Made by a program: the position numbers and the translations under genes. Below the pieces are notes generated by a model. That model did not search any database, was not told where the DNA came from, and saw only the letters and a program-made list of their open reading frames with translations. This document shows positions 7,406 through 14,982 of a DNA stretch of 15,156 bases, one piece after another; the stretch's first letter is position 1; each line of letters begins with the position of its first letter. This DNA comes from an uncultured Clostridium sp. (lineage in GTDB: Bacteria > Bacillota > Clostridia > TANB77 > CAG-508), in assembly GCA_945874585.1 (NCBI GenBank), contig CAMCHB010000020.1:1-15156 (forward strand), given 5' to 3'.

Positions 7406-8384
7406 GTGGATTTTCAAGTTAAGGTATTATTATTATCCTTTGTCATTACAGTTGTGGCTTCTATCATAGTAATACCAGTACTGAAAAAATTAAAAGTAGA
7501 TCAAACAGAGCGAGAAGATGGTCCAAAATCCCATTTGAAAAAACAAGGTACACCTACCATGGGTGGAATTATTATCATGTTAAGTGTTGTACTGACATCA
7601 GCTAGTGGTTTTGTGTATTATTATCACACCGATATAACGGTGGCCGTCAAAATTCTTCCACTGGTGTTCATTGCACTGGGATTTGGAACGGTTGGATTAG
7701 TGGATGATTTTAAAAAGGTAGTACTAAAAGATACAACAGGATTAAAACCTTCCTATAAAATGTTTGGATTGTTGATTGTATCAGTTGCTTATGTTTTATA
7801 TTTGACAGAAGTCTTAAAATTAGGTACACAAACGTATATTCCCTTTTTCCATGTATATATTGATTTGCCAATGTGGTTTTACATTCCATTTGCCATTTTT
7901 GTTATATTAGCAACAACCAATGCGGTTAATTTAACAGATGGGGTAGATGGATTAGCAGGCAGTGTAGTTGCGATTATCATGACATTTTTGACGGTTCTTT
8001 CTATCTTATTTGATCTAAAAGAAGTGACTGTAGTGGGAAGTGTTGTGATAGGTGCTTGCTTAGGATTTTTAGTATTTAATTTACATACGGCGAAAGTTAT
8101 GATGGGAGATACAGGTTCGTTGTTACTACGGTGGTATTATAGCTTCAATTGCCCTTTATTTTAAAATGCCACTGATTTTATTGTTGATAGCATTTATTCC
8201 AATTGTTGAGACATTATCTGTTATGATACAGGTAGCGTATTACAAAAAAACGGGAAAACGAATATTCAAAATGACACCAATTCATCATCATTTTGAATTA
8301 TGCAATTGGAAAGAAAATAAAATTGTTTCTGTTTTTAGTTTGGTAACTTTTGTTATGTGTGCAATTGCATTATTAGCCATATAA
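7406..8384 (+). CDS. mraY: Phospho-MurNAc-pentapeptide translocase MraY, needs +1 frameshift at CGG
   Basis: Polytopic membrane enzyme that transfers phospho-MurNAc-pentapeptide from UDP to undecaprenyl phosphate, making lipid I. Seen: many hydrophobic helices, GPKSHLKKQGTPTMGG near the N-terminus, D100-D101 with DTTGLKPSYK after it, N172-A-V-N-L-T-D-G-V-D-G-L-A-G, MGDTGS at 233-238 and H293-H-H-F-E297. Straight reading stops at 8164, before the HHHFE motif. The break is at 8129: MGDTGSLLL ends in one frame and GGIIASIALYFKM continues in the next, exactly where the family has GDTGSLALGG. Skipping the C of CGG gives a 325-residue protein of normal length. Start is GTG at 7406 with GGGAG seven bases upstream. 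ftsW follows after 20 bases. Confidence 0.93.
8126..8132 (+). other. Proposed +1 frameshift site in mraY (CTA-CGG-T)
   Basis: The upstream frame reads CTA at 8126 then CGG at 8129; the downstream frame reads GGT at 8130, GGT at 8133. The conserved Leu-Gly-Gly of MraY fixes the switch exactly here. One base, the C at 8129, is surplus. It is not in a homopolymer. CTA cannot re-pair well one base forward (TAC), so simple P-site slippage is less natural than at the pbp site. Confidence 0.8.
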
Positions 8385-8404
8385 ACAAAGAAAGGAGGAA
8401 GATA

Positions 8405-9533
8405 ATGCCGACAAAACAAAGAAAAAAATTTGCTAATAAACCAACTGATTTTATTTTGGTAATTACTGTTTTATTTTTATTATCTTTAGGAATTGTTATG
8501 GTATTATCCGCCAGTTCACCATCGTCTTATGCAGAAACAGGAAGTAGTTATACCTATGTAAAAAAGCAGGCTATTTCAGCGGTATTAGGCTTGGTTGCCA
8601 TGTATGTTATCTCCAAAATTGATTATCATACCTATAAAAAACCTTATAAAATTGCCTATGTCTTGTCTGTACTAATGCTTGCAGCAGTTCCATTGATTGG
8701 ACATGAGGTAAATGGAGCCAAAAGATGGATTGATCTTGGTTTTACAACTTTTCAACCGTCTGAATTGGTAAAATTATTATTGATCATTTTTTATGCAGCG
8801 TATTTGACCAATAATCGAGATCGTCTTAAAGAGCTAGGAAAAGGATTTGTGATACCATTTGTTTATTTAGCACCAGTTGCCTTAATCTTGTTATTGTTTC
8901 AAGAGCATTTTAGTGCAACCTTGATTATCGTGCTAATTGTATCTGTTATGATGTTGGTAGCAGGCAGTAAACTTTCTACCTTTATGACATTAGGATTAGC
9001 AGGAGGTATTGCAGGAATTGGCTTAATTTTGACTAAAGGATCTTCTTTCCGTATGGATCGTTTAACCTCTTTTTTAAACCCATGGGCTGATCCACAGGGG
9101 GATAGTTATCAAATTATTCAAAGTTTATATGCAATTGGCTCTGGTGGTCTATTTGGTGTTGGATTACGGACAGAGCAAGCAAAAATATTTGTACTTACCA
9201 GAACCTCATAATGATTTTATTTTTTCTGTTTTAGCAGAAGAATTAGGATTTGTTGGATGTTTCTTAGTGATTTTATTATTCGCTGTTTTTATTTGGCGAG
9301 GTATTTTAATTGCTATGAAAGCACCAGATATGTTTGGAAGTTTACTAGCGGTTGGCATTACAGCATTGGTTGGATTTCAAGCCATTATTAACATTGCTGT
9401 TGTTACAGGCTCTATGCCAGTAACCGGTATGCCGTTACCATTCTTTAGTTATGGCGGTACAGCCCTCATCATTCTACTGTGTGCGGTTGGCGTACTGCTC
9501 AATATTTCAAGAGCTAGTTCAAAAGAATCTTAA
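8405..9533 (+). CDS. ftsW: SEDS peptidoglycan glycosyltransferase FtsW, needs +1 frameshift at CGG
   Basis: Polytopic SEDS enzyme that polymerises lipid II at the septum with its partner class B PBP. Seen: about ten hydrophobic helices, NGAKRWIDLG and FQPSELVK in the N-terminal half, GVGLGQSKQK after the shift, LPEPHND270 holding the SEDS catalytic Asp, and MPVTGMPLPFFSYGGTA near the C-terminus. Straight reading ends at 9211, before the catalytic Asp and the last helices. The break is at 9167; skipping the C of CGG joins GVGL to GQSKQKYLYLPEPHNDF, the expected family sequence, giving 375 residues. ATG at 8405 lies six bases after AAAGGAGG. RodA is the alternative SEDS protein, but the cluster position supports FtsW. 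murD, often found between mraY and ftsW, is absent. Confidence 0.92.
9164..9170 (+). other. Proposed +1 frameshift site in ftsW (TTA-CGG-A)
   Basis: The upstream frame reads TTA at 9164 then CGG at 9167; the downstream frame reads GGA at 9168, CAG at 9171. The motif Gly-Val-Gly-Leu-Gly-Gln-Ser of FtsW fixes the switch exactly here. The extra base is the C at 9167, not in a homopolymer. Confidence 0.8.
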
Positions 9534-9538
9534 AAGAC

Positions 9539-9568
9539 AAAAGATATGTGATTTCACATATCTTTTTC
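9539..9568 (+). terminator. Rho-independent terminator after ftsW
   Basis: A 12-bp stem (9539-9550 with 9555-9566), loop ATTT, with a T-rich right arm and tail. It ends the murE-mraY-ftsW unit. Confidence 0.85.
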
Positions 9569-9628
9569 TTATTTGTTCTGAAAAAAGGGCGAAAGAGCGT
9601 AAATTTTAAGGATTGTCCTGAAACTTAC

Positions 9629-9657
9629 TTGAAATTTTAATGATTATAGATTATGAT
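9629..9657 (+). promoter_or_regulatory. Promoter for murG
   Basis: TTGAAA at 9629-9634, exactly 17 bases, TATGAT at 9652-9657, 35 bases before the murG ATG. murG is thus transcribed separately from ftsW. Confidence 0.75.
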
Positions 9658-9692
9658 AAAGGACAGAAATATTGTTTCGTGGGAGGAAAGAA

Positions 9693-10808
9693 ATGAAAGT
9701 TATAATTGCTGCTGCAGGAACTGGTGGTCACATCAATCCAGGCATTGCTATTGCAAATAAAATTATGAAAGAAGAACCAAATTCAAAGATCGTATTTGTG
9801 GGAACTAATCGAGGAATTGAAAAAGATTTGGTACCAAGGGCTGGTTATGAATTGGAAACAATTGAAGCCTATGGATTTAGTAAAAAAATAAGTCGCGAAA
9901 ATATTAGAAGAACGTTGAAAACATTAGAATCCTATGGAAAAGCCGAAAAGATTGTGAAAAAATTTAAACCGGATATTGTTATTGGGACAGGTGGCTATAT
10001 TTGTGGACCTGTTTTAACAGCAGCACAAAAGTTAAAAATTCCAACGATGTTGCACGAAAGCAATTCTTTCCCTGGATTAGCTGTAAAAATGCTAGCCAGG
10101 AAGACCAATACAATTTTATTGGGGTTTAAAGAAGCAAAGGAATTTTTACCAAAGTCAGCCCATGTTGTGGTAACGGGAACACCAACCAAAATAGAACCTT
10201 TGCATTGGACAGAGGAAGAAAAGAGAAAGGAAAAAGAAAACTTTGGATTAGAGGCTGATTTACCAACCGTACTTGTTTTTGGTGGTAGTCAAGGTGCTAA
10301 AAAAATCAATGATACGATGATTGATTTGATCAAAAATCATGCAGATAAGGGTTATCAAGTTATTTGGGCTGTTGGTCAAAAGAACTTTGAAGAGGTACAA
10401 AAAGTATTTCAGAAGGATCAATTGGATGTGGAACATTTACAACATGCGAAAGTGGTTCCGTATATTTATCATATGGAGCGTGTGATGAATATGGCAGATA
10501 TTTTGGTATGTCGTAGTGGAGCCATTACGATCGCAGAAATTTGTAAATTAGGCAAGCCAGCTATTTTTGTTCCATTACCAAATGTTAGTCAAAATCATCA
10601 AGAGAAAAATGCTCGAGTTTTGCAAAAAATGGGGGCAGCTTATATTATATTAAATCAAGAGTTAACAAAAGAGAAACTAGCCGATACAATTCAAACAATG
10701 ATTCAAGATCCGAAAAAAATGAAAAGTATGGGAGAAAATGCCGAAAAATTAGCCATTCATCAGGTAGAAGATAAAATTTATCAAGAAATCAAAAAGTTGG
10801 TAAAATAG
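9693..10808 (+). CDS. murG: UDP-GlcNAc:lipid I N-acetylglucosaminyltransferase MurG
   Basis: Peripheral membrane GT-B enzyme that converts lipid I to lipid II on the cytoplasmic face. Seen: the N-terminal loop AAGTGGHINPG at residues 6-16, GTGGYICGP near 100, HESNSFPGLAVK (the HE.N..PG motif), GGSQGAKKIN starting the C-terminal domain, CRSGAITIAEICKLGKP and the P-x-x-x-x-NHQEKNA nucleotide-binding region. Length is 371 residues, normal for the family. The ATG at 9693 has GGGAGG six bases upstream; the in-frame TTG at 9672 has no ribosome binding site. It has its own promoter and terminator, unlike clusters in which murG sits within one long operon. No in-frame CGG. Confidence 0.96.
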   Translation: MKVIIAAAGTGGHINPGIAIANKIMKEEPNSKIVFVGTNRGIEKDLVPRAGYELETIEAYGFSKKISRENIRRTLKTLESYGKAEKIVKKFKPDIVIGTGGYICGPVLTAAQKLKIPTMLHESNSFPGLAVKMLARKTNTILLGFKEAKEFLPKSAHVVVTGTPTKIEPLHWTEEEKRKEKENFGLEADLPTVLVFGGSQGAKKINDTMIDLIKNHADKGYQVIWAVGQKNFEEVQKVFQKDQLDVEHLQHAKVVPYIYHMERVMNMADILVCRSGAITIAEICKLGKPAIFVPLPNVSQNHQEKNARVLQKMGAAYIILNQELTKEKLADTIQTMIQDPKKMKSMGENAEKLAIHQVEDKIYQEIKKLVK

Positions 10809-10824
10809 AATATATTTCCAATTT

Positions 10825-10865
10825 GTGACAGACATGACAAAAGAATGTCTGTCACTTTATTTTTC
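10825..10865 (+). terminator. Rho-independent terminator after murG
   Basis: An 11-bp perfect stem (10825-10835 with 10845-10855), nine-base loop, followed by a T-rich tail (TTTATTTTTC). Confidence 0.85.
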
Positions 10866-10961
10866 TGTGACAGAAGGGAAAAATGCTGTAAAAATGGATG
10901 ACAAAATGCATAAATCTGACGAAAATAGGAATAATCTGTAATTTTATGCGAACGAAAATCC

Positions 10962-10989
10962 TTGCAATTACTTCAATTATGCTTATAAT
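10962..10989 (+). promoter_or_regulatory. Promoter for the DUF6514-like gene
   Basis: TTGCAA at 10962-10967, 16 bases, TATAAT at 10984-10989, 30 bases before the ATG. The preceding stretch 10866-10961 has several short TGACA/TGACAAAA words and nothing else I can name. Confidence 0.75.
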
Positions 10990-11019
10990 GAAAATATCAA
11001 AATAAAAAGGGGGAAAATT

Positions 11020-11355
11020 ATGACGACAAAATATAGTAAAATGTTCTATGGAACAGTGAAACTAACGAACCAGGATGCTGAAGAGATTCCAGTTTGTCAT
11101 CCTATTGCATTAGAATATTACAGAACCACAAGTCCATCACAAAATTTGTTGGAGGCAGAAAATTTTGGAGTCGAAATTGTCAAAAAGGAGTATCGAGATA
11201 ATCGCATTGAATTGGAAAGAAAAAGAGTGGAGAATATAACAAGAGATGCTAGAACAGCGGACTCGTTTATCGCATTGTTAAAAAGAAATCAAGTAACACC
11301 AATATCCTTAGAAGAAGTGGTTTGGGATTTGTTTCATGTTTCTACCCATAAATGA
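11020..11355 (+). CDS. Small conserved clostridial protein, DUF6514-like
   Basis: A 111-residue soluble protein without signal peptide or membrane span. The middle and C-terminal half, FGVEIVKKE...RIELERKRVENIT followed by LLKRNQVTPISLEEVVWDLF, resembles the small clostridial family annotated as DUF6514, in which a beta-rich part leads to a helix and a V-(S/T)-P-I-x-L-x-(D/E)-V ending. The function of that family is not known to me. The family name is from memory of its pattern, not a search. ATG at 11020 is preceded by AAGGGGG. It has a strong promoter of its own, and its stop codon abuts the -35 of the topA promoter. Confidence 0.75.
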   Translation: MTTKYSKMFYGTVKLTNQDAEEIPVCHPIALEYYRTTSPSQNLLEAENFGVEIVKKEYRDNRIELERKRVENITRDARTADSFIALLKRNQVTPISLEEVVWDLFHVSTHK

Positions 11356-11385
11356 TTGACTTTTTCAATACAATTCATTTATAAT
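11356..11385 (+). promoter_or_regulatory. Promoter for topA-trmFO
   Basis: TTGACT at 11356-11361, 18 bases, TATAAT at 11380-11385, 42 bases before the topA ATG. It begins on the base after the preceding stop codon. Confidence 0.75.
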
Positions 11386-11427
11386 ACGAGATAGTATAAA
11401 TTTTTTACAAGTATATGGGAGGAAAAA

Positions 11428-13503
11428 ATGGTTGATAAATTGATTATTGTTGAATCACCAGCCAAGGCAAATACCATTAAAAAATTTTTGGGAGGAAATG
11501 TGAAAGTTGTTGCTTCCATGGGGCATGTGCGTGATTTACCAAAATCGAAATTAGGAATTGATATTGAAAATAATTTTGAACCACAATATATTAACATAAG
11601 AGGAAAAGCAAGTTTAATTAAGGAGCTAAAAAAGGAAGCAAAAAATGCGAAACAAGTGTATCTTGCAACTGACCCTGATCGCGAAGGAGAAGCTATTGCA
11701 TGGCATTTGTCTTATTTGCTTGGAATACCAGAAGATGCACAATGTCGTATTACATTTCATGAAATTACAAAGGAAGCTGTTCGAAATGCAGTCAAACATC
11801 CTAGAAAAATTGACAAGAATTTAATTGATGCACAGCAAGCAAGACGTGTATTGGATCGAATTGTGGGGTATAAAATAAGCCCTGTTTTATGGAAAAAAGT
11901 AAGAAAAGGATTATCAGCTGGTCGTGTTCAATCTGTTGCAGTGCGCTTAATTTGTGAACGAGAAGAAGAAATTGAAAAATTTGTGCCAGAGGAATATTGG
12001 AACATTTATGCATTACTAGGAAAACAAGGAGAAACCAAAAAGCAGGCTTTTGAGGCACATTTGACTGGAAAAAAACATAAAAAAATAGAATTGACTTCAG
12101 AAGAGCAGGTTCAGGAAATTGTTCACGAAATACAGGAAAAAGATTTTGTGGTGAGCAAAATCAAAAAGGCAGAGAAAAAGAAAAATCCAGCACCACCATT
12201 TACAACGAGTACTATGCAACAAGAAGCATCTCGAAAATTAGGATTTACCTTAAAGAAAACGATGTCTGTTGCTCAAGGTTTGTATGAAGGCGTTAAAATA
12301 CCTGGAAAGGGAAGCATCGGTTTGATTACCTATATGAGAACAGATTCTACTCGTATTTCTGAGGAAGCAAGAGCTGCTAGTAAAATTGAAATTGAAAAAC
12401 GATATGGTGCCAATTATTATGAAAATCGTTATTATAAAGCAAAGGCAGATTCACAAGATGCACACGAAGCGATACGACCAACTTATGTGGATTTAGAACC
12501 AGAAAGTATCAAAACATCTTTGACCAATGATCAATATAAATTATACAAATTGATTTATCATCGCTTTTTGGCCAGTCAAATGGCATCTGCTATTTTTGAT
12601 ACCGTAGCGGTTGAACTTGATACAGGAGATTATCAGTGGAAAGCAAATGGCCAAAAGATCAAATTTGATGGTTTTATGGCATTATATGTGGAAAGCTCTG
12701 ATACAAAAACAGATGAAACTGCAAATAGAATTCCAGAATTACAAGAAGGAGAAATTCTAAAGAAGTTTAGTATTGATCCAAAACAAAGTTTTACGCAACC
12801 ACCAGCTCGTTATACAGAAGCAAGTTTGGTAAAAGCATTAGAAGAAAAGGGAATTGGTAGACCAAGTACTTATTCACCAACAATTACAACCATATTAGAT
12901 CGAAATTATATTGAAAAAGAACAAAAACAATTGCGTCCAACTGAGCTTGGAAAAGTTGTTAACAAATTGTTAACGGATAATTTTACAGATGTTGTTAATG
13001 TAGCATTTACAGCCAAAATGGAAAGCGAATTTGATGAAATAGCAGAAGGAGAAGAACAATGGAAAAAGGTGATTCAAGAATTTTATGGACCATTTGAATC
13101 AGAAGTAGAAAAAGTGGAAAAAGAATTAGAGCATGTTAAATTAGAGGATGAGGTTTCTGATATTCCATGTGATAAATGTGGCCGAATGATGGTTATAAAA
13201 TATGGACGTTATGGAAAATTTTTGGCATGTCCTGGCTACCCAGAATGCAAAAATGCAAAACCTTTTGTCCAAAAAATTGATGTACCATGTCCAAAATGTG
13301 GGGGAGCTGTTTTGATTCGAAAATCAAAGAAAAAAAGAAATTTTTATATCTGTGAAAACAATCCAAAAAGTTGTGATTATATTTCTTGGACAAAGCCTAA
13401 AAAAGGTGAAAAAATAGAAGAAACAAGCAGAAAAACAGCGGCTAAAAGAAAAACGGTTAAGAGTAAAACAAAGGCCAATTCAAAAGCTGCCAAAAAGGAA
13501 TAA
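11428..13503 (+). CDS. topA: DNA topoisomerase I (type IA)
   Basis: Relaxes negative supercoils by cutting one strand through a 5'-phosphotyrosine. Seen in order: TOPRIM start IIVESPAKANTIKKFL with the catalytic Glu at residue 8, ATDPDREGEAIAWHL (acidic metal-binding DxDxE), DAQQARRVLDRIVGYKISP, SAGRVQSVAVRL, GLITYMRTDSTRIS with the active-site Tyr302, DAHEAIRPT, and GIGRPSTYSPTI. Two four-Cys zinc modules follow (C581, C584, C601, C607 and C621, C624, C642, C649), then a Lys/Ala/Thr-rich basic tail. At 691 residues it matches Firmicutes TopA. The ATG at 11428 has GGGAGG five bases upstream. trmFO follows after 15 bases, the same order as in Bacillus. No in-frame CGG in 691 codons. Confidence 0.97.
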   Translation: MVDKLIIVESPAKANTIKKFLGGNVKVVASMGHVRDLPKSKLGIDIENNFEPQYINIRGKASLIKELKKEAKNAKQVYLATDPDREGEAIAWHLSYLLGIPEDAQCRITFHEITKEAVRNAVKHPRKIDKNLIDAQQARRVLDRIVGYKISPVLWKKVRKGLSAGRVQSVAVRLICEREEEIEKFVPEEYWNIYALLGKQGETKKQAFEAHLTGKKHKKIELTSEEQVQEIVHEIQEKDFVVSKIKKAEKKKNPAPPFTTSTMQQEASRKLGFTLKKTMSVAQGLYEGVKIPGKGSIGLITYMRTDSTRISEEARAASKIEIEKRYGANYYENRYYKAKADSQDAHEAIRPTYVDLEPESIKTSLTNDQYKLYKLIYHRFLASQMASAIFDTVAVELDTGDYQWKANGQKIKFDGFMALYVESSDTKTDETANRIPELQEGEILKKFSIDPKQSFTQPPARYTEASLVKALEEKGIGRPSTYSPTITTILDRNYIEKEQKQLRPTELGKVVNKLLTDNFTDVVNVAFTAKMESEFDEIAEGEEQWKKVIQEFYGPFESEVEKVEKELEHVKLEDEVSDIPCDKCGRMMVIKYGRYGKFLACPGYPECKNAKPFVQKIDVPCPKCGGAVLIRKSKKKRNFYICENNPKSCDYISWTKPKKGEKIEETSRKTAAKRKTVKSKTKANSKAAKKE

Positions 13504-13518
13504 AGGAATGGGATCAAA

Positions 13519-14835
13519 TTGAAAAATGAAGTTGTCGTTATTGGTGGTGGTTTAGCTGGTTGTGAAGCAGCCTATCAAATTGCCAAAGAGGGAATAAAAG
13601 TTCATTTATATGAAATGAAGCCAATAAAATATTCACCAGCACATAGTAATTCAGATTTAGCTGAAATTGTATGTAGCAATTCTTTTAAATCAAATGCATT
13701 AACCAATGCGTGTGGACTATTAAAAGAGGAACTAAGAAAAATGGGTTCTCTTTTAATACAGGTGGCTGATGAAACGGCAGTCCCAGCAGGGCAGGCCTTG
13801 GCTGTTGATCGAGAAAAATTTGCAAGACGTGTAACGCAAATTATAAAACAGGAAGAAAATATTACGGTTGTATCAAAAGAAATCACAGAGATTCCGCAAG
13901 ATAAAATGGTTGTAATTGCTACTGGACCATTGACAAGTGAGGCATTATCACAGTCTATCGGAAAATTAACTGGAAAGCAGGATTTGTATTTTTATGATGC
14001 AGCAGCTCCTCTTATTGAGGAAGATAGCATTGATAAAAATATTGCTTTCTGGGGAGATCGTTATGGAAAAGGGGACAGCAATTATTTGAATTTGCCATTG
14101 AATCAAGTTGAATATGAGGCATTTTATCAGGCACTAGTGGAAGCTGATGTTGTACAATTGCATACATTTGAAAAAAGAGAAATTTTTGAAGGATGTATGC
14201 CAATTGAAATTATGGCAAAAAGAGGGAAGGATACATTGCGTTTTGGACCTTTGAAACCAGTAGGATTTACAGATCCAAGAACAGGAGAAAGACCGTATGC
14301 ATTGGTTCAATTACGTCAAGATAACACAGCAGGGACTATTTTTAATATGGTTGGTTTTCAGACCAATTTAAAATTTGGAGAACAAAAAAGAGTTTTCTCT
14401 ATGATTCCTGGATTGCAAAATGCAGAATTTGTGAAATATGGTGTGATGCATCGCAATACCTATTTGAATGCACCACAATTATTAAATGCTAGGTACCAGT
14501 TGAAAAATTGTCCTTCTTTATTTTTCGCAGGTCAAATGACAGGTGTAGAAGGATATGTGGAATCTATATCATCTGGTATGGTGGCAGGCTTAAATGTAGT
14601 CCGACAAATGAGACAGGAAAAACCTCTTATTTTACCAGAAGAGACTGTAATTGGAGCATTGGCACATTATATCAGCACTGAAAAAGAAAAATTTCAACCA
14701 ATGAATGCGAATTTTGGAATTTTGCCACCATTGCCACAAAAAATAAGGGATAAAAAAGCCAAATATCAAGCTTATGCTGAACGTTCTTTGCAAAGATTAG
14801 AAGAAATGAAAAAAGAAGAAAGCGAGCTTTTTTAA
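13519..14835 (+). CDS. trmFO: Methylenetetrahydrofolate-tRNA-(uracil(54)-C5)-methyltransferase TrmFO
   Basis: FAD- and folate-dependent enzyme that makes 5-methyluridine at position 54 of tRNA, used by many Firmicutes instead of SAM-dependent TrmA. Seen: the N-terminal FAD motif VVVIGGGLAGCEAA at residues 5-18, E-M-K-P after it, VC52SNSFKSNALTNACGLLK, and FEGC226MPIEIMA. The two Cys match the catalytic pair known in Bacillus TrmFO. GQMTGVEGYVESISSG sits near the C-terminus. Length is 438 residues, normal. The start is a TTG at 13519 shortly before the FAD motif; no in-frame ATG exists there, and AAAGGA lies about 11 bases upstream, so initiation may be weak or coupled to topA. No in-frame CGG. 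Confidence 0.95.
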   Translation: MKNEVVVIGGGLAGCEAAYQIAKEGIKVHLYEMKPIKYSPAHSNSDLAEIVCSNSFKSNALTNACGLLKEELRKMGSLLIQVADETAVPAGQALAVDREKFARRVTQIIKQEENITVVSKEITEIPQDKMVVIATGPLTSEALSQSIGKLTGKQDLYFYDAAAPLIEEDSIDKNIAFWGDRYGKGDSNYLNLPLNQVEYEAFYQALVEADVVQLHTFEKREIFEGCMPIEIMAKRGKDTLRFGPLKPVGFTDPRTGERPYALVQLRQDNTAGTIFNMVGFQTNLKFGEQKRVFSMIPGLQNAEFVKYGVMHRNTYLNAPQLLNARYQLKNCPSLFFAGQMTGVEGYVESISSGMVAGLNVVRQMRQEKPLILPEETVIGALAHYISTEKEKFQPMNANFGILPPLPQKIRDKKAKYQAYAERSLQRLEEMKKEESELF

Positions 14836-14862
14836 CAAGAAAAGAAGTTTCTAGAATGACTA

Positions 14863-14891
14863 TTGACAATTAAAAAGAAAGCATATATAAT
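14863..14891 (+). promoter_or_regulatory. Near-perfect promoter for rpsU
   Basis: TTGACA at 14863-14868, exactly 17 bases, TATAAT at 14886-14891: both hexamers match the housekeeping sigma consensus fully. It leaves a leader of roughly 85 bases before the rpsU start. Confidence 0.9.
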
Positions 14892-14982
14892 ATATGACAT
14901 TGACGGGATATCAATCAAAATAAAATTCCCTAAATGAACAGTCCCACAGTATGAGTTAAAACTTCGGAAGGAGGGAAAATAA

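Noticed and set aside
2917..9170. Plain sequencing or assembly error as the cause of the three frame breaks
   Set aside because: All three are one-base insertions at the same codon CGG, two of them clearly outside homopolymers, in adapter-marked short-read data, and no other in-frame CGG exists in plus-strand genes. Error does not explain this pattern. Raw reads are still needed to close the question.
2917..9170. CGG reassigned to another amino acid (for example Trp or Gln, as reported in some bacterial lineages)
   Set aside because: Reassignment would keep the frame. Here the frame changes by one base at each CGG, and the family alignments leave no residue for the CGG itself.
1699..9533. 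pbp, mraY and ftsW as true split genes with internal starts (TTG at 2924, ATG at 8166, ATG at 9129)
   Set aside because: No ribosome binding sites precede these internal starts, the breaks cut through conserved motifs, and the start at 9129 would produce unrelated residues before the FtsW sequence resumes.
14810..14835. Terminator at the end of trmFO (AGCGAGCTTTTTT)
   Set aside because: The possible stem is only about five base pairs with a two-base loop, too weak to call.
548..14869. Other open frames overlapping the recognised genes on the opposite strand or in other frames
   Set aside because: They lack ribosome binding sites, have low-complexity translations and lie within clearly conserved genes.
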